The translations under genes were made by a program, and so were the position numbers. This document shows, in pieces, positions 54,885 through 64,000 of a stretch of DNA of 64,000 nucleotides. The stretch spans positions 14,347,705 through 14,411,704 of the forward strand of contig JABAKD010000005.1 in assembly GCA_012845835.1 (NCBI GenBank). Direction: 5' to 3'. The DNA is from Undaria pinnatifida (lineage: Eukaryota; Sar; Phaeophyceae; Laminariales; Alariaceae). Under the pieces are notes generated by a model that saw only the letters and a program-made list of their open reading frames with translations, searched no databases and was not told the DNA's origin. Numbering within the stretch: the stretch's first letter is position 1; every line of letters starts with the position of its first letter.

Positions 54885-55410
54885 GTTATTAAAACTATAT
54901 ATACACTCCAGCTGTGATCGAAGGTTTCGTCGAAAATTTCATCATCGCAAGCTGCGTGTGATACTCCGATCGCGCGCATTACTCGGTGTATGTCCTCATT
55001 TTGGATATAGGTCGGCGACTACCCCTTGAAATACAGTGTAGCTTGTACCAGGGCCAACAGGTTGATGTAACCATTCTGTGTGCGGAAACGATAAACCCCA
55101 TTCTTGAGGGGGACAACATCTGACAGCTGTGGGAGGAAGTTCATGAGTTTTTCGAATATATCCTGTAAGTCGTATAACTGGTGAGGGGAAAACGGAGTTT
55201 TTAAGACGTGGGGGTCAGGGGCTGGGGGGCGGAGGATTTGAAAAGGAGGGGGGAGCGAGGGGGGGGGGGGGGGCACTCAATCTGTGCGCGGAAACTTTAA
55301 AGCCCCTTGAGGGGACAACTTCCACGGTTGTGGAAAGAATTAATCAGTTCATCATGTAAATCCCGTAATTCGCGCAACCGGCAAGGGGAGTGCGGGAGCC
55401 TTTGTATATC
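54885..55410 (+). mobile_element. Foldback-like arm, copy C
   Basis: Terminal module 54,900-55,020 (ACTCCAGCTGTGATCGAAGG, GCAAGCTGCGTGTGATACTC). A type-1 module (55,070-55,185) follows, then a G-rich stretch to 55,275 and a second, shorter type-1 module to about 55,400. No inverted partner follows; copy D begins at once in the same orientation. Confidence 0.65.
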
Positions 55411-55419
55411 AATAGACTA

Positions 55420-55830
55420 TATATATACTACAAAAAAAAAATACACTTCAGCTGTGAGATCGAAGGTTTTGTCGAAACTTATCTTTGCACGCTGTGTGTG
55501 ATACTGCGATCGCGCGTATTACGAGTTGCGTGTCCTCATTAAGGATATAGGTCGGCGCCTCCCCTTGTCACTACAATGTAGCTATCAGGGTCAACAGGGT
55601 GATATTAGTCAATCTGTGCGCGGAAACTATAAAACCCGTTTTTGTGGTGGACAAAATCTGACAGCTGTGGAAGGAAATGCATCAGTATATGAAGTGAATC
55701 CTGTAAGACGAATAATCGGTGAGGGTGGGGTTTTCAAGGACGTGGGGACCTGGTTTTGATCAAGACGCAGCGGGGGGGCGGGTGAGAGCGAGCGGGACGG
55801 GCGGGGCATCTATATATGTATATATATATA
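55420..55830 (+). mobile_element. Foldback-like arm, copy D
   Basis: Terminal module 55,441-55,560, then one type-1 module (55,610-55,730), then a G-rich end (55,765-55,805) and a TATATA run. Same orientation as copy C, so C and D form a head-to-tail pair of solo arms. Confidence 0.65.
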
Positions 55831-56614
55831 ATGATGCGTGCTTTGTAGAGAATAGGGATTTCGCCCGGAGTGTTTTTCGTCTCGGCCTCATCATGGGAGT
55901 CTCGAAACTTGAATTTCTCGGTCAAATCGCATCGTTCGAGCGCTGTTTTCCAGGGGCGGCTAAAAACACCCTTCAACCTGCCGTTTCCGTTCCGCACCTC
56001 CACGACGTGAACGTGGATGGGGGCTGACCGATACAAGCGAGAAGTGAGCAAAATTTTGTATTTTCAACGGTATCCCTCCGTTATTCTTCGGATCTTGATG
56101 CAGGGAAATGTTGGTAAAGTATGACTGGGCAAGACATTGTTTCCGAATTGGGGTCATTTTTTGCCGCAAATCATTGAACGTTTACTGAAAATTTAATCCC
56201 CATGGTACCGCGGTAGGTATCATAGTAGTAGTGCATTTATTGATTGAGTTTCGGTACGTACGTAGATGGATAGATGTAGCAAGCGCATGCATGACCAAAA
56301 TGAGGAGGTAGTGATTACGATTACTGCGCCAGAAAAAGCCACACAGCAGCATTATTATTACGAGGGGCTGCATCTCCAGCCTCGAGGGTGGCATTATATG
56401 AGTTCGGGCACATCGACATAGTTTGTACTCGTGAAAAAACTGTAGGTACGAGTAAGAGCGCACACACTGATGCTCTATTGCACACACAATTTTTGTCTGA
56501 CCTATGGCATGGGAGGGTGAACCAAAAATCAGGAAATAACTTTTGGACATAAAAAACAAGGGGAAAATCGTTTCTGTTTTTAAGCTGCGCCACGCGAAGG
56601 TCGTGCCAGTACCG

Positions 56615-57336
56615 TAACTGACACAAGATAACACACCGCGGTGGTAATATTTGGGGATTTCTAAATATTATCACCGGGTTTGGTATCCTGTGGGAGGTGT
56701 GATATTTTGTGTACCCCGGGTGATAAAGTGTAGCTCGCAGGGGTTACAAGGAGGGTGTGATTAACCAGGGGGTGTGATAAAACGTCCGAACACCCAAAAG
56801 GTGTGTTCGGGGGTGTGATGAATGAGAGGGGGTGATGAATAGGGGGTATGGTAGCACGTCCGAACACCCACAGGGTGTGTTTAGGGGTGTGATAAAGCGG
56901 GTGTCTCATCACAGTTGAACCGCTGTTGCCGCACACTTGAAGGGGTGTGTTGTGCCCGCACGAACACTCTCAGCTGCCCCGCACTCCTGCTGTAGGTACC
57001 TACCTGTGATACCGGGTTGTGGTAAAACAAAGGGCCCCAACCTAAGTAACGAAAATCCTCAGCACGTTTCGATGTCGTTGGCGGGTGTTTCCCCGCACAC
57101 AGGAGGTGTGTGTTCGTGGGTGGTGGCCAGGGGCAGATGCTGTCACCCCAGTGAAAAAAAACGGGGCCACGTGAATACATGCGGCGCAACCTCTTAGATA
57201 TCACGGGGGGGTGTTATCTTATGTACCCAGGGTGATAAATCGATGGTTTGTCAGAAACGCCGGAAATTATCGCCGGGGTGTCGTATCCTGTGGATGGGGT
57301 GGTTTCTTATGTACGGGTGATATCTTGTGTCAGTTA
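56615..57336. mobile_element. TIR element (MITE-like) nested in R2
   Basis: The left end TAACTGACACAAGATA and the right end, reversed, are identical over 16 bases and remain similar further in. If TA is the target duplication the element is 56,617-57,334 (718 bp). R2 copies at 1,420 (minus) and 59,295 lack the sequence and show the empty region. The inside is made of GTGTGATAA-type units: TTATCACCGGGTTTGGTATC (56,666) resembles TTATCGCCGGGGTGTCGTAT (57,268). No transposase frame. A Tc1/mariner-like origin is possible from the TA. Confidence 0.7.
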
Positions 57337-57862
57337 GGGTAGTATAGCAGACGGTATCCACAGAAGCAACCGGTGGCATGCATTCGTCCCGGTATCGCAT
57401 CGCTTGGGTATTTTTCCCGAGGAGACTCTGTGGAGGATAATATGCGGTGTGGAAGACATGCTTCGTTGTTGCTGTGGTGCCTGTATCCGTCGCCGTTTGG
57501 TCGTTTGCCGGACGCTCAACTGGAAGCGGTGGTGTTGGTGCGTATCTGGTAACTGTTTTTTTTTTTTGTTATCCTGCGGCGGATGGGGAGACACAAAGCT
57601 TTAGCTCACCACAATTCCACGTATTTTCATACGCGTCGTGTGTCGATTTAAATCAGTTGCTTTCGCAGCCCAACGCTAGCTGGCGCACCCTTCGGGTCCC
57701 ATCGTAGGTATAGCGTAAGCTGTCTCTCTCGGTGGTCTTCGTTACAACCCCGACAGCGTAAGCTGCCGGTGTATACAGATGCGTGTGACAAATAATTTTG
57801 TACTTGACGTGCTCCTTGCGACTGATTCCTGATTGTTCATCTCTGGTGAGTTAATAATACCG

Positions 57863-57940
57863 GTCGCCCCCATGCTCTAGTGGGTACCCCCGATACTATT
57901 ACTAGCGTTGGTCCTTGAGTTCGATTCGCACCGTTGCGAG
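57863..57940 (+). other. tRNA-like head of R2, copy 1
   Basis: A box TGCTCTAGTGG (57,873-57,883) and B box AGTTCGATTCG (57,918-57,928). No cloverleaf could be completed. Confidence 0.5.
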
Positions 57941-58245
57941 ATTTTGTTTTATTCGCAGAAATGCAAAAATAAGATCAGCCAACTGCTGAGAACGCCTAGC
58001 AGCGTGGGTAGGTACAATTCGACGCGAATCGACGAGGGAAGAAAATGCTGAATCCCTTCTCACGACAAAAACTAAAGCATATACCGTGGGGACGGGGGAG
58101 GAGGGCCGGCGATGTGACCCCGGATCCAAGTTATACTACTGGGAGGGAGGGCGAGAGTAGTGCGAAGATGACAAATGAGATGGAAAAATAGATGAGAAAA
58201 AAAGTGAAGTGGCATAAATGCTGCTGCATGCTGCTATAATACGAC

Positions 58246-58534
58246 ACCCAAGCAAGTTTCACCGATCTCGTACTCGATCTGGACTGAATTATGCAATTGG
58301 TCCATGTACAGCTTCTCTAATCACAGGCCAGTATGAGATGATAGTCGTTGAATGTGCTGGAGTTCTTTGTGAGTGGTGGTTTCCTTCATCCATGAACCCC
58401 AGTCGAGCCTATCAATCGAGTACCCGGAGGTTGGGTCACACTGTGCGGGGCGGAGTCCATGAAAGGGGTCAAATGAAATGTCCGCGTACCGGGGTTGGGA
58501 TATGTCTAGAATAGTAATGAGTCTTTTTTTCAAG
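58246..58534. other. Spacer with part of an R3-like unit
   Basis: 58,360-58,500 contains CCATGAACCCCAGTCGAGCC and CACACTGTGCGGGGCGGAGT, which recall R3 spacing sequence but too weakly to be sure. Confidence 0.3.
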
Positions 58535-59960
58535 GGACTGGATATGGTCAGGTGTTTTTTTCGTCTTGGCCTCAGTATGGGATTCTCGATATTGAAAATT
58601 CTCGATCAAATCGCTTCGTTCGAGCGGCGTCTTCGGGGGGCGGTTCCAACGCCTCTCACCCTAGCCCTAACCGTAAGCACCTTGACGTGAACGCGGATGG
58701 GGGCTGAGCGAGACAAGCGAGAAGTGCGCTCCAGTTATTCCTCGGATCTTGACGTATGGAGAAGATTACAAAATACAATATGACAAGACATTTTTTCCAA
58801 ATTGGCGTCATGTTTTGTCCCAAAACAAAGAACATTTTCTGTAAAACAAACACCACGGTACCGCGGCTAAGTACCTGTAGTGCATTTAATTATCAAATTT
58901 CGGTACGTGCGTACGTACATGGTTAGATGTGCCAGGCGCACGCACGACTAGAGGGAGGAGATATTGATTACGACTACTGCGCCAGAAAGAAGCCAAACAC
59001 CAGCAGTATTACGAGAGTGGCCGCCTCCTCGGCCCCTAGGGTGGTAGTTCGGACACATCGACATAGTTTGCAATCGTGCAAGTAATACAAATACGAGTAA
59101 GAGCACACACACTGGTTCTCTATTACACACTACACACGCTTTTTGTCTGACTTATAGCAAGGGGAGGGTGTACCGAAAATCAGGGAATGACTTTTCGACA
59201 TAAAAAACCCTAGCGTTAAAATCGTTCCTGTTGTTAAGCAGCGCCACGCGACGCCGAACAACGCACCAGACCATCGTAAATTGTATTATAATAGGAGGTC
59301 GTAGCAAGTAGTAGACGGTATCCACGGAAAAAAACCAGTAGTAGCATGCATTCGTTCCGGTATCGTATCGGCGGGTGGTTCTTTTCGCCGGGAAGACTCT
59401 ATGAAGAAGTATAGGCGACGTGGAAGGCGTGCTTTGTTGTTGCTGTTTGGTGCCTCTGTCTCCGTTGCTGTTTTGGTCGTTTGCCGCAGCCAACTGGAAA
59501 AGCGGTCGTGTTGGTACGTAACTGGCAACTATTTTTGTGTTGCTTCCTACATGACGTGCTCCTTGCTGCTGATTGCTGATTGATCATCTTCTCTTCTAGT
59601 GTGTTTTATAGAGCCGGTCGCCCCTGTGGTCTATGTAGTGAGGAAATACCTTCGAATACTACTGACATCGATCGTTGAGTTCGATTCCCACCGTTGTGAC
59701 ATTTGATTTTTTTTCAGAATGCAAAAGTAGATCAACTAACTGCTGATAACGCCAACCAGCGTGGGAAGGTACAATTCGACGCGAATCAGCGATGGAAGAA
59801 AATGCTGGACTTTTCTCGCGATTAGAATTAAGGCATGTGTACCGTAGCGGGGAGGGGGCAGGAGGGCCCGCTATGTAACCCCTGGTCTGAGTGATATTAC
59901 TACTGGGAGGGAGGGCGAGAGTGGTGCAAGGACAATAAATGGGATGGATAAAAAAAATGA
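58535..59960 (+). repeat. R2 composite repeat, uninterrupted copy
   Basis: G module 58,540-58,720 (with CCCTAGCCCTAACC inserted), middle part 58,730-59,605 with CGTACGTACATGG, CTGCGCCAGAAAGAAG, CACACGCTTTTTGTCTGAC, GCGCCACGCGACG, GACGGTATCCACGG and TCTCTTCTAGTG. The tRNA-like head is at 59,617-59,690 and the tail, with GGGAGGGAGGGCGAGAG, ends near 59,960. Confidence 0.75.
59617..59690 (+). other. tRNA-like head of R2, copy 2
   Basis: B box AGTTCGATTCC at 59,678-59,688. The A box is disturbed by an insertion (TGGTCTATGTAGTGAGG). Confidence 0.5.
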
Positions 59961-60599
59961 TACAACACGAGAATAGTTAATCAGACAAGCTACACCAACA
60001 AGAAATTACAGCAATACAGTGGGGGTATTACGATTCAAGCGCACCCTGTGACAAACCGAAGCAGGAGCTCATCGCTCTTAAATGTTGTGGGCAATATATG
60101 ACTGTTTGTATGCCGAGACATACATGGCTCTTTGACCGCTCTTATGTCCCGAATGGATAATCTTTGACGCTCTGGGTACCAACTGTAAAGATTCAGGTCG
60201 AGTGTTTTGTACGAATTGCTGTCACATGGTGAATGTTTTCGCCCTACGCGGGTAGTATGCAAGAAAACCCGCGAAAAAATCAACGAGCTCAGGTTTTTAC
60301 CTTAGGGTTAGGCCAAGGCCAAGGCTACGGTAACGGGGGTACCCCCGTTCTTCACTAATATATTTGAGCCACTCGCACGAATGATGCCGTACCCCACTGA
60401 CGAAAGATTATACGCGATATTTGCTTGGCGCAGAGTGGCTAATTATTGCGTTCCGGATTCACTTCGTAATATAAAAATATCACCAAACAAGCTTGAGACC
60501 GGAAAGGAACAGGGGGTATGTCGTTCGCGCAACTGACTCCGGGCTACTGTAGAAAAATGCGAAAAAAAAAACAACATAATAACATGAACCTAACCCCCA
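59961..60599. other. No recognised gene; short telomere-like tract
   Basis: CTTAGGGTTAGGCC at 60,301. The remaining sequence shows no match by eye. Confidence 0.4.
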
Positions 60600-61100
60600 T
60601 ACAAGTATCGTAGCCTGGGTCAATACGCGAATGAAATCGGGATGTCCAGCAATTTTTTTCGGTGTTGCATAAGCGACCAAAAGAGGTGAATTTAGTATTC
60701 CATGATTATTAGACCATCAACCCCAGGTCCAACACGCACTGTATTGGCCTCATTTTGAGGCTTTTTCCACGGTTATTATGCGCGAGTTATGCCGGTCTTA
60801 GCTCAGTTTAAGATCATGTCGTTTTCTTGAAACACCCCATTATCGTTAAAAATTGTGCTTATAACCAGAGGGCCCTGAATACTGGGTACAAATCGCTCTG
60901 ATTTGTCCGTTTATATTACGTTTGGTGCTGTTGTTGCTGTTCAAGTGCTTCTCATCCCCCATTTTGAGCGTGATTGCTCGGCACGCCAACCTGATATCGG
61001 CTAAAAATTGCGTTTTCGTGCGACCTATCATGCAAATTGGCCGGTCAAATTGCGCTGGCATTGCAAATTTTGCCGTGTACGGAAGTATGCGAAAAAGCCC
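60600..61100 (-). repeat. R4 fragments, minus orientation
   Basis: 60,610-60,690 reversed gives CGATTTCATTCGCGTATTGA after GGTCGCTTATGC. 60,905-61,020 reversed gives GATATCAGGTTGGCGTGCCG and the TTGAACAGCAA-type segment of R4. Between them, 60,725-60,790 matches the left-edge segment 800-870. Confidence 0.6.
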
Positions 61101-61104
61101 GAGT

Positions 61105-62700
61105 CGGTCGAAATAATTAGGAGCTCATTTGGTCAAGCCTGCCAGCCAAGCACGAATGAGCCAATGGGGTCGGGGTTGCCACGCCGCGCGAGGAGGTATA
61201 TCGACCCGGGAGATAATTGTTACAGTTTCCGGGTTGTTAGGGCTGTTGAGATCCGGAAGATTTATAAACCGGACATGGGGCCCTATCTCCCTCGTGTGCG
61301 ACGGAACTGCCCCCCATTGGTTGGTGAGCCTCTATCATCCTCCTATAGGGTGGGGCGGCGACGTAGAGCTCGAACCAATAAGCGATTTTAGCCAACGGAG
61401 TTGGACTTTCCACACCGTGAGGGGCGTTGACGACCCGAGAGAACTCGGTTGTCTTCTCCGGTTTGTCTAACCTCTAGATGTATAGAATGACCTTTAAACC
61501 GGGGGTGGGACACTATCGTCTCCGGGTGGAGCTAGCTGAATAATTTACGACCCCCAGCCAATAATCAGAGATCGGCCGGTCGGTGGGTGGTTGGACATTA
61601 TTTCCACAGGTACCAATCCTGGTGATATCCGTGTTCGTTCCCGGGTTGTCGGGGTTGTGTATGTACTTCGAAGTATGTGCGGATAGATTATAATCCGGGG
61701 ATGGGACCCTATGGTCCCCAGATGCCGGTTACTTTATGTACGATCCCCGGGCAATGAGTGGCCAGCGATCAGACGGAATGGCCATACCAGGGAATTTGTG
61801 TGTTTTTTTTTAGTTTCGGCTAAAGCTCGAGCCTGAAATTCTCAACTGCCGAACTCTTAGTTCAGTGCTATCGCGTACTACTCATAGATAGTAACAAGCA
61901 GCAGCATTATAATAGCAACGCCGGCACCCTTGCGCGAACAAACATCCAGCAGTGCGAGTTGCCTCCGTATTTTTCTCGCAACAAATACCTTAAATGATTA
62001 CTGACCGGGGGATTGGACCCTGCTGATGTTGTACACGAACCTCAGCTTGCTAGGGATTCCGCATTGTGCGGTTTGGTGTCGACTCGGGAGGAGCCGGTTT
62101 TTGTCCCCGGTTTGTTGCAGTTGATAGGGGGTATTGAACAATTTCTGGAAGGGGGATGGAGTTCTATCCTCATCGGGTGCGTCGGTACGCCCCTCCCCCC
62201 CCTCATTGACTGGCCTGTATCGCCCCCGGGTGTCTCGGGCTCGAGGAGCTGCAGAACCAATCAACGATGAGCCAATGTAAATAGATGATGGTCACACCAC
62301 CATGCGGGACTGTGTCGATCCGCGGCAAAAATCTGTTATCGTCCCTGGTTTGTCAGGATGTCTGAAATGGGCATGGGACTCCATCCTCCTGTGGTGGCGA
62401 TGCCCTTGTATCCGAGCCCCTGCCAATCAGCAGTAAGCCAATATGGTTGGGGTTCCACGACGAGCGGGGCGGTGACGACACGGGAGGTCATCGTTATTGT
62501 TCCTTTGTTTTTTTGAGCTGCAGAGATTCCGGGGATTTATGAATAGGGGATGAGACTCTATCTTCCCCGTGAGCGACGGAAATGTCCCCCATTGACAGGC
62601 TTCTATCCGCCTAGGACAACGCTGTGGAGCTCGAAAGAATCAGCGATTAACCAATGAGATTGAGGGTCCTGACCGTGCGGGGCGGTGCCGACTCGACCAA
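61105..62700 (+). repeat. R3 tandem array
   Basis: About seven units marked by a GGGGATGGGACCCTATC-type landmark near 61,275, 61,500, 61,697, 62,004, 62,158, 62,369 and 62,540. Spacing ranges from about 150 to 310 bp. Other shared segments are GAGCTCGAACCAATMAGCGA, GAGGGGCGTTGACGACCCGR and CCCCCATTG. Frames in it (61,129-61,470; 62,013-62,270) are not conserved between units. Confidence 0.7.
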
Positions 62701-63004
62701 CACGCTTGGTTTGAATCGTTCTACGATAGCCCCCCCAACATTTATTTTACAAAATTGCTGGTTTTGAAACCGGCTCCCGGCCGTATCTCCTGAAACACGG
62801 TGACCCTTGCCATCCCGACGGTCATCGTTCGACATCCTTTTTCGAACAACAAGATATATGAAGATTGGGTTTTCATACCATTCTTCCTCTTGCCGAGAAG
62901 TCGTGAAACTTTCGTTAGAGTCGCTGGTTTTGGGGGGGGCTATCGTAGAATCAGTCGTTTTCTTCCCCGGTTGGCCAAGGTGTTAAAAATATGGAACAAC
63001 CTCT
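62701..63004. other. No recognised feature
   Basis: A plus frame beginning at 62,800 (134 codons) runs into the R2 copy and has no motif. Confidence 0.35.
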
Positions 63005-64000
63005 GGACCGGGGAGGGAGTTATTACGATTATTGAGCCAGAAAAAAGCCACACAGCAGCATTACGAGAGGCTGCGTCCCCGGTCTCGAGGGTGGTATCGT
63101 ACGAGTTCGGGCCACATCAACATAGTTTGTACTCGTGCAAGTACTATAAGTACGAGGAAAAGCACACACGCTCGTGCTGTATTACACACACGCTTTTTGT
63201 CTGAGTTATGGCATGGAGGAGGTGTGGACTAAATCATGGAATAACTTTTCGAAATTGAAAACAAGGTGAAAACTCATTCATGTTGTTAAGTGGCGCCACG
63301 CAAACGCCGTAGTAGTAGACGGTATTCTCGGAAAAAAAACAGTGGCATGCATTCGTCCCGGTATCGCATCGGCGGGTGGTTCTTTTCCCCGAGAAAACTC
63401 TTTGGAGAAGTATAGGCGGTGTGAAAGGCGTGCTTTGTTGTTGCTGTGGTGCCTGTCTCCGTTTTTGTTTTAGTGGTATGCCGGTCAAGTGCAAGCGGTG
63501 GTGTTGGTACGTTACTGACAAATATTTTTGGGTTGCTTTCATTTGACGTACTCCTTGCTGCCGATTGCTGGTTGGTCACCTTCTCTTCTAGTGATTATTG
63601 TATAGAGCGGGTCGCCCGGTGGTCTAGTGGTTAACCTCGAATACTACTAGCGTTCGTCCTTGAGTTCGATTCCCATCGTTGAAAATATTTTGGACTTTAT
63701 TTGCAGAAATGCTATAAAAGGATGGAGTAACGGCTTAGAATGCCTCGCAACGTGGGTACACGTACACAATTCGACGCGAGTCGACGAGGGAATAAAACGC
63801 TGAACGCACCATTCTCGCGATAAAAATTGAGGCCTGTACCGTAGTGGAGAGGGGGGAGGAGGGCCCGCTATGTGATCCCGCATCTGAGATATACTACAGG
63901 GAAGGAGGGCGAGAGAATGACGAGGATAATAAATGAGATAGAGAAGAAATAGAAGAGAAAACGTGAAGTAGTGGCTTTATTTCTGCTGCTGCTATCATAC
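63005..64000 (+). repeat. R2 composite repeat lacking its G module, cut by window end
   Basis: Begins GAGTTATTACGATTATTGAG, in line with the middle part of the other copies, and continues to CTGCTGCTGCTATCATAC at the window end. The first about 400 bp (G module and first middle section) are absent. Confidence 0.75.
63607..63685 (+). other. tRNA-like head of R2, best-preserved copy
   Basis: A box TGGTCTAGTGG (63,620-63,630) fits the pol III consensus at every position. B box AGTTCGATTCC (63,663-63,673) fits at ten of eleven. The spacing of about 33 bases between them is in the normal range. Acceptor and T stems do not pair well, so this is a promoter-bearing repeat part, not a tRNA gene. Confidence 0.6.

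Larger units (their letters stand above)
55836..58245 (+). repeat. R2 composite repeat with a nested TIR element
   Basis: G module 55,836-56,040, middle part 56,050-56,610, then interruption by the TIR element at 56,615-57,336. The middle part resumes at CAGACGGTATCC and runs to about 57,860. The tRNA-like head (57,863-57,930) and the tail to about 58,245 follow. Compare 58,535-59,960. Its frames are not conserved as proteins. Confidence 0.75.

Noticed and set aside
54480-54917. 145-codon open frame in the R5 cluster
   Set aside because: It has a hydrophobic look, but the same DNA is open in three frames, and matching R5 copies at 5.6 and 9.3 kb do not keep the frame.
63607-63685. Functional tRNA gene
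   Set aside because: A and B boxes are good, but the acceptor and T stems do not pair and no anticodon arm can be drawn. It belongs to a repeat.

Overview
The window looks like a gene-poor, repeat-rich stretch of a eukaryotic nuclear genome. The reasons are two LTR retrotransposons (one Ty1/copia, one Ty3/gypsy), several families of dispersed and tandem repeats, tRNA-like segments with pol III A and B boxes, GT-AG exon candidates, and short telomere-like tracts. No bacterial operon, rRNA gene or intact tRNA gene is visible. I cannot name the species. An alga or other protist, perhaps a stramenopile, is a guess. Almost all long open frames are shadows inside repeats.

Layout. 1-2,190: minus-strand copies of a composite repeat (modules called R2, R4 and R3 here), after a fragment of a foldback-like terminus at 1-75. 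2,641-4,440 and 7,560-8,245: two blocks of a tandem repeat with a period of about 562 bp (R4). 5,060-6,490, 9,230-9,539, 20,366-20,880 and 53,150-54,880: a G+C-rich repeat family with pentamer/decamer satellite (R5). 9,545-20,360: a decayed Ty3/gypsy element with diverged LTRs and a matching 5-bp target duplication (GCAAT). 21,272-31,400: a much younger Ty1/copia element. Its LTRs begin TATT and end AATA, it is flanked by AGCGA duplications, its priming site matches an initiator-tRNA anticodon loop, and its 3' LTR is split by a 2.15-kb insertion. 31,985-33,250: a roughly 760-bp repeat in two copies (R6). 33,865-37,015 and 37,565-40,800: two foldback-like elements of about 3.2 kb with long modular inverted ends and minisatellite-bearing centres. 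Partial relatives lie at 45,125-46,035 and 54,885-55,830.

41,050-51,000 is the only stretch with convincing non-transposon coding signal. On the minus strand, several open segments end at good splice donors and begin at good acceptors. One two-exon join preserves frame. A 3' exon encodes a membrane helix and acidic tail. These are probably pieces of one to three spliced host genes whose introns carry repeats. 55,836-64,000: three plus-strand copies of the R2 composite, one with a 0.7-kb TIR element inside it, and a tandem array of R3.

Both retrotransposons carry disabling lesions, so any mobility now would need enzymes from elsewhere. The order R2-R4-R3 at the left edge (minus strand) is repeated at 58.5-61.8 kb (plus strand). 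This suggests that these modules form one larger composite element or an inverted segmental duplication. All similarity, alignment and counting was done by eye.
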